Shown here: positions 22,845 through 34,326 of the stretch, piece by piece
Layout: the number at the start of each line of letters is the position of its first letter
Numbering within the stretch: position 1 is the stretch's first letter
Source of the DNA: Amborella trichopoda
Taxonomy: Eukaryota; Streptophyta; Magnoliopsida; Amborellales; Amborellaceae
Direction: 5' to 3'
NCBI RefSeq assembly: GCF_000471905.2
Contig: NW_006500178.1
Coordinates: forward strand, 2,024,642 to 2,088,641
Length of the DNA stretch: 64,000 nt
The notes under the pieces: model-generated
The model's input: the letters and a program-made list of their open reading frames with translations, nothing else
Databases searched by the model: none
Told to the model about the DNA's origin: nothing
Position numbers and translations under genes: made by a program

Positions 22845-23175
22845 AAGGTGTCTTTTCGATGTCGAAAACTTTATGATGGCCTGAAAATCTCTTTTCATCC
22901 TCAGATATAAAAATTAAAATTTTAAAAATTGTACAAATCAGGCAAATCTAGAAACACTTGAAAATTTTGAAAATAGACGGTCCAGATAACTTGTTACAAG
23001 ATGCATAATTTTTTGGACTTGAAATTTTTTTTTTTCTTTTTGTCCATTTCATCTCGATGTCAATATGATCACTTGGAGGGTTCTCCAATTCTAGAACGCT
23101 CTGCTCTGTAGGATTTTTTAGGTGCACCTTACTTCAAATGTATAAGATTGCAACCTTATATAAATTTTTTCTTAT
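22845..23175 (-). mobile_element. Superfamily A miniature element, subfamily A3
   Basis: Right end 'agattgcaaccttatataaa' and the block 'aaaatagacggtccagataa', then 'cttgttacaagatgcat', in reverse orientation. The left end starts inside the element. A poly-T and GTTTTT-repeat tract (22808-22843) precedes it. Non-coding. Confidence 0.65.
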
Positions 23176-23664
23176 AATATATACAAGTGATAACCAATTG
23201 GGAAGTGGTGAATATTTATTGAGTGAGGAAAATAGGTTTGCTAAGAAGTGGCAAGAGAAGTAGAAGCCAATAGAGAAAACTTGCTTTTTTAGTAGGTTTT
23301 TTAGTGTTTTCTATTATTTTGGCAAAGATAGGGAAGTATTTTGGCTATAAAGGTTGATTTTTACATTTTATAACACCTACGGATGCACCCTTATCAATCG
23401 TCCAATCAATTAGAAGGTTTGAGATGTTAGACCAAACCTCAAGAAAGCATTTCATTCACCGACAACCTCCGGTTTCTGTTTTTTACCTCTATTTCTCTCT
23501 TTACGAATCATTTCCCTCCAATTTTTTTTCATTGAGTATAGTTTTCTCTCACGCACTCTCTCTTTCTACCCTCTCATCCCAAGCTGTTCCAGTAATTTCA
23601 CCATCGTCCAACCTTCTCTCTCTACCCCCTCATCCTATGAGACAGCCCACATATGGGCGAAATT
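23176..23664. other. Spacer outside the MULE left end
   Basis: No gene supported. The frame at 23424-23696 is pyrimidine-rich and runs into the MULE terminal repeat. An 18 bp sequence, ACACCTACGGATGCACCC (23373-23390), recurs with two mismatches in the same orientation at 33550-33567, on the far side of the element. Confidence 0.4.
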
Positions 23665-24695
23665 TAGTACCAGAGAAAAGGGGAGAGTTGGGGTAAGTAG
23701 AGATCTCCCAAGTTATGAGGCAACCCACACATGGGTAAAAATTTATTACGAGAGAAAAAAAGGAGAAATGGGGTGAGTAGAGAGAGAGAAGGAAGAGAAG
23801 TTCAGAACGGAGGATTTGGAGCCACAAGAGGAACATGAATTTACAGAGAAATAGGGGAAAGTTGGGGTGAGTAGAGAAAGAAGAGGAAGAGAAGTTCAGA
23901 TTGGAGGCGTCAGGGTTACAGGGCCTGCAGTCATAAGCATGAGCTGCAAGTTATTGAAGCTCAAAACCTTCATCAAAGTTTTCCGGGCATCATCTTTAGG
24001 TAAGGATGCATCCAATTGATTTTAGTATGACGATCCTTTGTAGATCCACCATGATGCCCATTTCAAAAAAAAAAAAACAATTTCAGTGAGGTTTTTGCAT
24101 CAAGACCTCTTGTTATTGAACCCTAAATCACCCATCTGCCTTTCTTTAATTTTCTCTCTCAAATCAGAACCAAACAATGTAATAATTGATTCAAATCGTT
24201 CATATTTCATCCATTTAAAAAAACCCTAAGGTCATATTTCGGATCAATTGAAAATTTTGTAGAATTTGATGCACACCTCTTGTTATTGAACCCTAAATCA
24301 CCTATCTGCCTTTCTTTAATTTTCTCTCTCAAATCAGAACCAAACAATGTAATAATTGATTCAAATCGTTCATATCCATTTAGAAAAACCCTAAGGTCAT
24401 TTTTCGGATCAATTGAAAAATTTGTAGAAATTGATGCACAAATTTCTCCATATATATTCATGTTATATATCTAAAAACCTCCATCATGGCATAGCAAACA
24501 TTTTTTGGGCGTCACTTTTTGTATAGGGCAACTGTATGTGGGCTGCCTGTCTAAATTTCACCCTTATGTAATAATTTTCACAAATTTAATACAATGTTAA
24601 CCCCTAGAAAAAAAACGGTCATCCAATTTTTTTACCAAAGAAGTGTTCTATTTGATGTAAATCGTTTTTCTTTAAGCTGAGTTTGCTTTATTAGC
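23665..24695 (+). repeat. Left terminal inverted repeat of the MULE
   Basis: The outer part is built from purine-rich units ('gggagagttggggtgagtag' type, repeated at about 23680, 23765 and 23850). The inner part includes 'aaggatgcatccaattgatt', 'cctaaatcacccatctgcct' and 'tttcggatcaattgaaaa', and stops near 'aagctgagtttgctttatta'. All of these recur inverted at 32555-33405. A 170 bp direct duplication (24106-24275 and 24276-about 24440) is present only in this TIR, so it arose after the two ends had diverged or was lost from the other. Confidence 0.85.
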
Positions 24696-25281
24696 GTTTT
24701 TTTTTTGCCCCATGTATTTCATAGGGTTCTTATTGTCTTTAAATAGTTAAGAGATGTAATGAAGTTGTGATGATAGCTAGTGATAATTTTGTATTAGACC
24801 ATGTAAACAACAAACAATTGACTGCTGATAAGTATTTTCCAAAATGAGGATTGATTTTGTATTTTTTGTCTTTAAATGATTTTGGCATTCTATCTTAACA
24901 ACAGTAGAAATATTTCTACAGATATTCTATGTTGTTATAAGTAGTACCATTTATGAGTTCTTTCTAACACCCTTCTAATATTTTATGTTTAATATTTATA
25001 AATTCGATGATATTGTTTACTTTGAGAAAGATAAATTGCTAATATTTATGTATTTGATATTGTTTACCACTAAATAATATTAATAGTGCTACAGAGTAAT
25101 GATAGATTGCTAAAGAGTAATATGAGCAATGATAGCGATTGTTGTACTGAGATGGAAGTATTTAATGCTAGCTTTGAAATTTTCTAAATAATTATATGAT
25201 TTAAAGTTGGTAGATGAATCTTCTAATTGATTTTTTCTTTCATGTTATAGATTTATAAAATAGAATGGACATGAACTGGAC
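24696..25281. other. Non-coding region between TIR and transposase
   Basis: A+T-rich, with no recognised feature. It could hold the transposase promoter or 5' intron, but no motif can be defended. Confidence 0.4.
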
Positions 25282-27600
25282 ATGAGGTATACAATTGACT
25301 TGCAGTTAAGAAGTAAGTTAGTTGGTAGTGGGACAGAAACAAGTACAAAGGCAGAAACTCCTATTGAGGATTACCCAACAGAGGTGGACTATGACGATTT
25401 AGGTTGTCACAATGAAATGGAGGATATTAATGATTTCGACAGTGATGGCAACAACAAGTTTGATGTATGCCAAGATACGGAGGATGCATATGAGATTAAC
25501 ATGGATGAGCCTCAAGGTTTTGAACTTAGTAATAATGTCCCTAAAGAGGGTATGCAATTTGAATCACATAAAGATACATTTGACTTTTATAACAAATATG
25601 CAAAAAAAAAAGGGTTTTAATGTTAGGTATTCTTCGACTCGTCGTTCAAGGAAAGATGTGTCAGTCATTGCTCGTGAGTATGTATGTTCAAAAGAAGGTT
25701 ATCAACATAAGAAATACAAGGGGAATCACTCATGGCCCCAAACAAGGACAGGGTGCAAAGCCTTACTAAGAATAAAAAAAGAATGAAAATGGTTTTTGGA
25801 TCATTGTGGCGCACAATAAAGAACATTTTCATGCCTTAACTTCACCATCCAAAGTTCATCTTCTTCGATCACATCGCGAAATTCCAAAGCACACAAGGTG
25901 AATGATCCATATGTATAACTCATGTGGATTAGCTGCATTGAAGATAACAAACGTGCTTAGTACTCAGACTGGTCGCCCAAGGACTCTCCCTTTTATTAAA
26001 ATAGACTGCAAGAATGAAATCTACAAAAGTCAGAGAAAAAAATCAAAGTAGATAGGAGGGGATGCAGAGGGATTGATGGAGTTATTTGCATCTAAGATTG
26101 CTAAAAACCCGTTCTTTGCATATACAATGCAAGATTGTGGAGAAGGGCACTTAAGCAATATACTATGGATTGATGCGAAATCGAGAATTGCTTATGAGTT
26201 ATTTGGGGATGTCATCATATTCGATACCACATACAAAACTAATGTCTATCAGATGCCATGTGCCCCAATTTTAGGAGTGAACCACCACACAAAGACAATA
26301 TTCTTAGGTTGTGCGTTACTCCATAAAGAAGATGAGGAGTCTTTTACATGGCTATTTACAAAGTGGCTTGAGGTGATGAATGGATGTCAACCCAAGTCAA
26401 TCATCACAGACCAAGACAAGGCAATGGCCCTCGCAATAAAAAAAGTGTTCCTAGAGTCCCGACATCGCTTGTGTAGATGGCATATTATACAAAAGTTTGA
26501 GAAAAAAATGGCACAAGTTGAGCGCAAACATCCATCCTTCCATGCAGAATTCTATAAATGTATTGACCAATGCATCTCCATAAATGAATTTGAAGCCACA
26601 TGGCCAAAAATGATAGAAATATATGATTTAAAGAATAATGAATGGTTGCAGTATTTGTATGAAATTCGACATCAGTGGGTAGATGTATATTTACAAGACT
26701 GCTTCTTTGCTGGCAATAGAATAAGTGGAAGAAGTGAAGCTATGAACAAAGACATCAAGGCATATGTGAGTTCACATACCAACTTGACTACATTTGTGGG
26801 CAAACTACAAAAATTAATTGACAAAAAAATTTGATGATGAAAGCACTGCAAACTTTAAATCTCATAACGAGACACCAGTTATGAAGACTACTAGATGGCT
26901 GAAATTTATACCCCAACTATCTTTTCGAACTTCTTTCAGCCAAAGTTGATGGAAGCCATTAATCTTACTTGTGAAGTCCAAGAGGAAGAAGAGGTGGTAT
27001 GCACATTTAGTTTGAAAGAATATGGGGTATGTCACAGAGCTCACATGGTCGCATTAAGAAACACCGAGGAGAAAGCAACATGCAGTTGTCATCTATATCC
27101 CTTGTAGTCATATGCTCAGGGTATTTTTTCTAAAAAATATTTTTGAATTACCCCAAAACTATATAATGAAAAGATAGACAAATTTTTTTACAAAGGGTAT
27201 TGCTCGTAATGGTCATGGAGTTCAAGTATGACCTAACTGTGAGGATACCTATTCAACAGTTGCAATGATCTATTTCGAAATTGCAACATTCTATCAGTAA
27301 ATGGTGCAATGAGTATAGGCTTGTATGAGTATGCAAAGATGGTTCTAGATGAGGTATGTGATAAGGTTGTTGCTAGAATTGACATGGAAAAGGTTATGTA
27401 ATACAAGCATCTTCTACCCATAGCAGCCCTGCATACATAGGATCCCCTTGTGTGACACCGATCCTCTTTGTGGTTTCAAATCCACATGTGACCTAGACAT
27501 TTAAGTTTGAAACATGGAGAGAACGAGTAAAAGAAAGGGGCGGCCTAGAAATTTTAGTTTGAAACATGGAGAGAACGAGTAAAATAAAGTGCAAGAAATT
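25282..27600 (+). pseudogene. FAR1/FRS-type MULE transposase, decayed
   Basis: In order: an acidic N-terminal segment (25282-25550); a FAR1 DNA-binding domain at about 25550-25900, beginning GMQFESHKDTFDFYNKYAKK and containing YVCSKEG, RTGCKALLRI and KEHFHAL, the C-C-H-H zinc-binding pattern; a MULE transposase domain at 26073-26834 with the first catalytic aspartate in FDTTYKTN, the second in ITDQDKAM and CRWHI after it; a YTPTIF segment at about 26900; and the start of a SWIM zinc finger (ATCSC) at about 27080. A C-terminal piece with SVNGAMSIGLYEYAKMVLDE follows at about 27290, then a KRKGRPR string near 27530. The frame is broken at an A-run (25601-25611), at another near 25773, by stops near 26050, at 26834 and 27107. 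It cannot make a full protein. In intact relatives this protein binds the TIRs and cuts DNA; FHY3 and FAR1 are domesticated relatives that act as transcription factors. Confidence 0.9.
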
Positions 27601-28588
27601 TGAGTTTACAAGTTATTGTAGATGTAAATGTCCCTCTTTGTGCAGGACACTGTATGATATGTTATTTTTTGTACTTCTGAGTTTAAGTTTTTAAAACTTG
27701 TTGTTTATAAGCTAATGCATTGTTTCTATTTTAAAACCTTGAGTTTAATTGTTGTGGATGTTTTCATGTCTATTTGCTACTTTTCAAACTCTAAAAATTG
27801 AATAACTAACTTGCTATTTAGCTTTGAGCAGACCTCCCTTTTCTTAATGCTTATGGTTAAATAATTTTATGGTGAGCAGATTGAAATTTTAATCATGAAA
27901 TCTTTTCCATTGTAATCCACTATCATTGAGTTGTTCCTTGTTTTCTATTTTGGTATAGGGGCGCCACTATTGAAAGCACAATTAACCGCCAAGGATGGTT
28001 GAGTAACACCCAAGATGATGAGGCTAGGCAGCAGCAGTGATTAGCCTTTGAATTGACAATGATTTACATATGCTTTTGATAACTACAACCTGAAGTTTTT
28101 TGATGCCTAATTACACAATTTTTTGATATGCAATTGTATAATTTTTGATATCTAGTTGGATAGTTTTTTTTTATATATAATCATTGCAAAAATGTAAATA
28201 TAATGCCCTTCAAATACATGGGTATTTTGTATAAACAAGTAGGAAACCTAACTTGAAACTATATGTTTTGTATGCTTAATGCCTTACGGACTCAAATGTT
28301 GATCTATCTAACTCTCTCTCTCTCTCTCTCACATACACACTTTTGGAGTATTCAATTTTGCTTGTTGTTTCAATATGTAAAGTCCTTCTCCCTCCTCTCA
28401 TCACTTAACTTTTGATAATTCAATGCATTTGATGTGGAACTTGCCCTAGATTTGCATGTTTAACCAATGTTTGCAACATCATGTGTACAAGTGTGCTTAT
28501 TTAAGGTCTTTCATAATGAAGCACATGAGATCCTCTCAGTTGCTGCCATTTACTATTCTGAAAGCCGTCTCTCTCTCTCTTGCTCTGT
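27601..28588. other. MULE interior, transposase 3' region
   Basis: Includes a possible terminal coding scrap at 27960-28040 ('aaccgccaaggatggttgag') that ends in TGA, and CT dinucleotide tracts at 28308-28333 and 28567-28603. No gene supported. Confidence 0.4.
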
Positions 28589-28830
28589 CTCTCTCTCTCT
28601 CTCGTACATGGATTATATATGATGTATTTGGTGTTGCTGTTGCAAAGATAAATGAATATGTATTTGGTGCGGTTATTGTGGAAAATCTTTGGAGAATGTA
28701 GTAGTGGTTGAGAATACTGCTTAAGAATATGTATTTGGTGCGGTAGTTGTGGTAAATGGATATTTTGAGATTGTAATAGATGTGGCAAGTGTGGCTTGAT
28801 ATTGTATTTGGTGTGGCAGGTGTGGTTAAT
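28589..28830. repeat. Imperfect repeats of a 'tatttggtgcggt' motif
   Basis: The motif GTATTTGGTGYKGYWGYTGTGG occurs about four times with irregular spacing (near 28624, 28660, 28731 and 28803). The frame at 28501-28788 on the minus strand reflects this and the CT tract. Confidence 0.6.
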
Positions 28831-30574
28831 TTATGAAGAGGTTGTATTTCTCTCGTATATTGTAAATGAAATTTTTGCTTGAGAATCTATACATCTATAC
28901 TTCGTATGGATGGTGCTTGAGAACTATATTGCATAATACTATATACAAACTAGGATTTCATGATATATGCTTTATAGGATGGTATTGGATGGAGATGGCA
29001 AGACTAGGTTATGAGTCCAGGTTGTTTTCTGTGATTTTTTTTTTTTTCTTTCTAGGAAGCCTACAATGTCTAAGGGAGGGCTGTCCCCTGTTCCCATTTT
29101 TGTCATGAGTAAATTAGAGATCACTTCAAGTCCCTTTTTTACCAACCCAATTATATAATTTTACCCTTTTTTGGCCTTTATGTAACTCACTTGAATATTT
29201 CTCTTGTAGTGGATTTTTCTCCTTGTTTCTTTGTCCATACAAATGGCAATAAGAGAGACTTTTTTTCTGGTTTGGCTGCTAAAGTGCCACCATGTGCTGG
29301 TCATAGTTTGTAATATGAGGAAATACAGTTAGTAAGTTGCCTATTGTTACCTGCTGATTTTGTTGGTTCTCATTCAAACACTGAGAAAGAAATATTTCAG
29401 GGTGGATTTTGAGGCTTTTTTTATTGATTGAATTTGAGAATTTCTTTTAATGCTGCAACCAGGATGTTAAAGAGAACCTTTCAGCACTTGGTCTTTCCAT
29501 TTTTTTTTTTTGCAAGAACAGTTACTTCATGAGAGAGGAGAGAGAGCTTTCTATAGGCCCATTGCACTCAAATATTATGATGTATAATAATGATATGGAG
29601 TTGAGAGGTTTCTTGAAAACATGCCAAGAAATTATACTCTTTGGCCCAACCGGGACTTAGGGCTGTAAATGGGTTGGATCTGGGTATAGGTCCTGGGACG
29701 GTTGCATCGAGATAGAGTTCAGCTCCTGGTGCAAAATATGCGGAAAAGAATATAGTAAGCCAGTCTACGGGTGGAACATTATCAGGCAAATGGGTCAAAT
29801 TCTATCTTACAAACCTAGTTGTCTGATGTGCTCATGATTCTATTTTTAATTTCTTTTATCATTTTGATGGATATAAAACTTTACTTAAAGAACTTTATCA
29901 GAATACCTTTGCCAATCCTGACCATTGAATGGTTTAATTTATGTATACAAGTCAGACCAACTACAACTTCACCTGCCATGCCAACGGGCTAGGTCCAGAC
30001 CGAGACCTAGGTCAGGTCAGTCGGTCAATCTGACTGATTCCCCCACCCAAACCCATATTTCTTACGACAATGGTTTGGAGCACAGGGTATCACCCAATTG
30101 CCTGAATCATTTTTCTTGCACACCAACATCAATGCAAAAATATTGACTGGGATGAAGAGCCAATATAACAATAAATCTACTAAAAGCATGGAAATAACAT
30201 CACTTAAGATAAATATGCAAAAATACCAATTAAAGAAGTTATACAAATAACTATTACAGTTCCTTCTAGTCAAAATCTCTCTCTCTCTCTCTCTCGCCCA
30301 CGCATGAACGGCAACAAAAGATCCCACATTTTTGTAGCTGGAGAGTCTTCATGGAGCTTCCAAAAACTTCTCTCGTGGATCAGTGCTCCAGATACAAAAT
30401 TACAGATACAATTTTCTCACTAACATGTCAAAATGAGGGGGAACCTCACTCCTTAACAATGGCTCTCACGTTAAGTGAGAAATAGAACGAAGGCTTACCT
30501 AGCAATGAATGTAAAGAATTGGAGATTTGCGTTATAAGAACAAAGAATGACATGGCAAAAGAATCAGAGCTATG
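28831..30574. other. MULE interior, no supported gene
   Basis: Mostly unassigned. At 29658-29700 the sequence 'agggctgtaaatgggttgga' resembles the end of hAT-type miniature elements, but no inverted partner was found. A CT tract lies at 30276-30297. The 3' flank of the carrier exon (30340-30574, minus-strand sense) could be its captured 3' untranslated region. Confidence 0.4.
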
Positions 30575-30902
30575 TCATGTTAAAATGGAGTCTAACCAAT
30601 CCGATGTGTATTCATAAGCCACAAAAGTGACCGCCCCAGCTGGGGCTGCCTTGATAATAGAAGGGACAAGGCCTTTATAAAGACCGGCCCAACCCTCTGC
30701 TTGCACTATGCTGCGTAAAGCATCCCACATGTTCTTGTATGCATGACTCTCAACCCGAGCTCCATATTTTGGGTGTCTTTGCAGCCCTTCAACCAGCCCA
30801 ACCCTCTGCTTGCACTATGCTACGTAAAGCATCCCACATGTTCTTGTATGCATGACTCTCAACCCGGGCTCCATATTTTGGGTGTCTTTGCAGCCCTTCA
30901 AT
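30575..30902 (-). pseudogene. Mitochondrial thiamine-diphosphate-carrier-like last exon, captured and duplicated
   Basis: On the minus strand, an acceptor-like 'tccttcaactgcag' (30903-30916) is followed by an exon coding [20 protein letters not shown], then [20 protein letters not shown], and, after [20 protein letters not shown], ending [12 protein letters not shown] and a stop at 30575-30577. The third-repeat signature of the mitochondrial carrier family (EGWAGLYKG...P) and the wording around it match the C-terminus of plant mitochondrial thiamine diphosphate carriers, inner-membrane proteins with six membrane spans. A 109 bp piece is duplicated in tandem (CCATATTTTGGGTG at 30762 and 30871). 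Since 109 is not a multiple of three, it creates a TGA. No other carrier exon was found in the MULE, so this is a captured fragment rather than a working gene. Confidence 0.85.
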
Positions 30903-31949
30903 CTGCAGTTGAAGGATGGACAAAATTTAATAATTCAAATCAACTTTGAAATCATTGTGCAATATGCAACATCAACCAAAAATGGCAATCAATTATTTTC
31001 AAAAAAGAAATAATAAGAAAAAATACTTATTACAAGACTGGCCATTAGAATCATGCCCGTCTAATTAAATAATGGAAGCCGATGGAGAGACAGACTTGTA
31101 AGAACAAGACATGAGCCCAAAGCTCCATCGTAATCTCTCTCCATCTCTCTGTCAACAGGCATCACTTTATCAGATGGTCATGACCCAAATGGACTGCGAT
31201 ACACAATATTTTTTAAGTTTATACTTTACTTTGCCGTATTGGATGAAATATTCGATTAATACATGAACTGTGTAAATTAATAATAATGAAGGATGTTGTA
31301 TGAAGGATGTTGTATGAAGAATTCATGATCATAACAGATAGTGAATGAATTAAAACCATTATAAGAAAATTGAGAATGAAGTTATGCCCATGATTTTTTT
31401 CAATGGAATTAAGGCCACAATGTTTTTCAGCAGTTACATTGGCTTAGTTGACTAGTATCAAGGTTCTTATGTTAGGATATAACTAAAATTGAAGGCCATT
31501 TGAAACAATTTAATCATAGAATAAAAAAGAACATGACATTTTTTGAACAACAAATCAAGTTTTTAGTTTCTGGGAGTCATATTATAGAACTAATAGCCCT
31601 CAAAACATTCATAATCAAACTACTGAATCAAAGTTTAAATGCAAGCAAGTAGTTTTGTGGTTCCCAACCACCAATTTATACACAAACGAAAAAATCCAGA
31701 TCATGAATAATAGTAAACATTTTGCTTACCTCAACTTATAGAACCAAAGTAAAAATCAATTTATCTGAGACCTAGGTGGAAGCTAAAAGTACCTCAAATT
31801 CGGTGCCTCAAATCCTCAAAAACAAGAAATCAAACAAGCAATGACAGTAAGCATAAATGAAAATGGGACTGAGAAAGAATCATGCAGTTAGCCAATTGAA
31901 AGTTACATAAACCATCCATCAATAAGAAAAGAATAGAATAAGTTATTTC
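30903..31949. other. MULE interior, no supported gene
   Basis: The first ~20 bases, in minus-strand sense, look like the end of an intron. The remainder is unassigned A+T-rich sequence; I searched it by eye for further carrier exons without success. Confidence 0.4.
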
Positions 31950-32440
31950 GAAGTCAAACAAAGCCATATTGAGCAACATGGTACTGCATGAAATTGAGCC
32001 ACATGGTACTGCATTCACATCAATACATGTCATACAACAAAAGCTATCTCCAAATTGAGCCATAATATTAAACAACATTCACATTTGTCTCATACAGCAA
32101 AAGCCATCCCCGAATTGTGCTAATTCAATGAGTAAGTCCCAAATTGTGTTGATTCAATGAGTAAGCAAAAGCTTCAATTTGTCTCATAAAACAAAAGCCT
32201 TCCCCAAATCATAACTACATTCACATCAATACAAAGTTGTCTCATACAGCAAAAGCCACACCCAAATTGAGCTGATTTACAAGTGTATACACTTCTCAAA
32301 TACAGCAAAAACCATCCCCAAATTGAGCTGATTTAAGAGTGTATACACTTGTCAATCAATACAAAGTTGTCACATACTACAAAAGCCATCCCCAAATCGA
32401 GCAGATTTAAGAGTGTATACACTTATCAATCTATCAACAA
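31950..32440. repeat. Subterminal degenerate tandem repeats of the MULE
   Basis: Units containing 'catacagcaaaagccatcc' and 'ccaaattgagc' recur about seven times (near 32030, 32090, 32185, 32245, 32300 and 32375) with variable spacing. Inside them a longer block ending 'aagagtgtatacactt' repeats three times. Their place just inside the right TIR suggests subterminal repeats, which often bind transposase, but this is inference. No equivalent was seen near the left TIR. Confidence 0.7.
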
Positions 32441-32554
32441 GTTCAAGATAGTTCAACCGTTGGCTTTATCAATCTATCAACAACTTCAGGATAGTTCAAA
32501 CATTGGCTTTTAGCCTCACCTTGGTTTTTAGCCTCACCAGTAATTAACACTTAA

Positions 32555-33405
32555 AAAAGCAAACTCAGCTTAAAAAAAAAATATTCACACCAAATATAAT
32601 ACTTCTTTAATTAAAAATAAATAAAATTGGATGACCATATTTTTTTTTTTTTTTTTGAGGGTTAACATTGTATTAAATTTGTGAAAATTATTACAAATGG
32701 GTGAAATTTAAAGAGAAAGCCCACATACGGGTGCCCTATAGAATGCCCAAAATATGCTTGCTATACTAGGACGAAAGTAGGGTGAAGGTTTTTGGATATA
32801 TAACATGAGTATATATGGAAAAATTTGTGCATCAATTTCTACAAATTTTTCAATTGATCCGAAAAATCACCTAAGGGTTTTTCTAAATGGATGAAATATG
32901 AACGAATTGAATCAGTTATTAGATCGTTTGGTACTGATTTGACAGAGAAAATTAAAGAAGGGCGGATGGGTGATTTAGGGTTCAATAACATGAGGTCTCG
33001 ATGCAAAAACCTCAGTGAAATCGTTATCTTTTTGTTTGAAATGGGCATCGGGGTGGATCTACAAACGTTTGTCATGCTAAAATCAATTGGATGCATCCTT
33101 ATTGGAGATGATGCCTAGAAAACTTTGATGAAGATTTTGAGCTTCAATAACTTGCAGGTCAAGCACGTCCTATAACTCCGAAGCTCCAATCTTCCTCTTC
33201 TTTCTCTACTCACCCCAACTCTCCCCTATTTTTCTCTCTAAATTCCTCTTCCTCCTGTGGCTCCAAAGCCTCCCGTCTAAACTTTTCTTCCTCTTCTCTC
33301 TCTACTCACCCCAACTCTCCCCTTTTTCTCTCTCTATATTCCTGAACATCTCTTTCAATCCAACGATCCCCTCTTTCTCTCTCTAAATTCCTCTTTCCTC
33401 CCGTC
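32555..33405 (-). repeat. Right terminal inverted repeat of the MULE
   Basis: Reverse complement of the left TIR. The order from inside to outside is 'aagcaaactcagctta', poly-A, 'tttttctaaatggatgaaat', 'gatttagggttcaataaca', 'aatcaattggatgcatcctt', then pyrimidine-rich units ('ctactcaccccaactctccc'). It is shorter than the left TIR mainly because it lacks the 170 bp duplication. Small frames at 32839-33118 are parts of it. Confidence 0.85.
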
Positions 33406-33916
33406 TAGTCTCAAGCCTGGTGTGGCAGAGGGACATGTCGAGGGAAGCAAAACTGGCTACCGACGATCACCCGTTTTGCCCTTTTATTTACTATGTGATC
33501 GTGGCCGTCAAAATGTATAGACGGTGTGTATCAGTTAAACCGTGTCTCTACACCTACGGATACATCCGTATGCAAACTGCACCCGTTTTTTTACTAGTTT
33601 TTAATCTAATTTGGATATATTTTGTTTAATTACACTTTCAACAATTTTTTGAGCTTTATTTAGATTTCTTTTAGCCTTTTTTAGTCCAGCTAGGACCTGC
33701 CCGATTGGGGCTGGTTAGTGGGACTGGCTCCGGGTTACTCAGACCCAGCCCATTGCCGGGTTCCATCCCCTGGTCATGTTTTTTAACGCAAATAACCTTG
33801 GAGGATCGATACTGTCTTTGGAGAAAGGTGTTGGCTATGACTCTTGAAAAAGTAGTAGGAAGACTCTCAGTGATTTAATCTAAAGTTGGATGCACCGTGA
33901 CACTTCATAAAGTAAA
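33406..33916. other. No supported gene
   Basis: The frame at 33420-33629 has no recognisable domain. A short perfect palindrome, TACGGAT-ac-ATCCGTA, lies at 33555-33570. A G+C-rich patch at 33690-33780 may be a transposon fragment. Confidence 0.35.
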
Positions 33917-34326
33917 GGGGTGCGATTTGTATAGAGCCTAGGCTCTAAACAATCAAATCAGAGCTTACCTTCAAGTAGTATCGAGAAATATGGTTTTAAT
34001 ATTAAAAATTTTTGTGATAACTTTAGAATATCTTTTTATTTTTATATATAAATTTTAAAGCTTAAATAATAGTGTAGATTGACGGATCTATGAAAACTTG
34101 AAAATCTTTATGAAAACTTGAAAATCTTGAAAATTGACACTCCAAAAATGTGTTACAAAATACACTGTCTAAAATTTGAAATCCATTTTTTTCTCATATC
34201 CATGCATCTTGATATCGAGATGATCAACTTGAAGATATTTAAACGAAAACAACCTCTTCTAATGAAATTTTTGAAGTAGGTTCAAATTTGATTGTTTAGA
34301 CCCACGGCTCCAAATAAACTTTTCCA
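33917..34326 (-). mobile_element. Superfamily A miniature element, subfamily A2
   Basis: Ends are 'gggtgcgatttgtatagag' plus 'cctaggctctaaacaat' at the left and 'attgtttagacccacggct' plus 'ccaaataaac' at the right, forming an inverted pair of about 30 bp. The core is in reverse orientation ('atgcatcttgatatcgagat'). A 23 bp tandem duplication of 'tatgaaaacttgaaaatct' lies at about 34095-34135. Size ~410 bp. Confidence 0.75.

Larger units (their letters stand above)
23665..33405. mobile_element. Mutator-like element (MULE) with long TIRs, ~9.7 kb
   Basis: Terminal inverted repeats lie at about 23665-24695 and 32555-33405. The right one, reverse complemented, matches the left in order for over 800 bp. 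Between them lie a FAR1/FRS-type transposase relic (25282-27600, plus) and the last exon of a mitochondrial-carrier-like gene (30575-30902, minus), plus non-coding and subterminal repeats. Long TIRs together with a MULE-transposase domain make the assignment firm. A captured host exon is what defines Pack-MULEs; most of those have lost their transposase, whereas this one retains a decayed copy. The outermost bases and a 9 bp target duplication could not be fixed because the ends are purine/pyrimidine-rich and internally repeated. Confidence 0.85.

Noticed and set aside
29650..30080. hAT-type miniature element
   Set aside because: The left side has an 'agggctgtaaatggg' end, but no inverted right end or target duplication was found.
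31830..32078. Minus-strand frame as another carrier exon
   Set aside because: It contains no carrier signature and overlaps the subterminal repeats.
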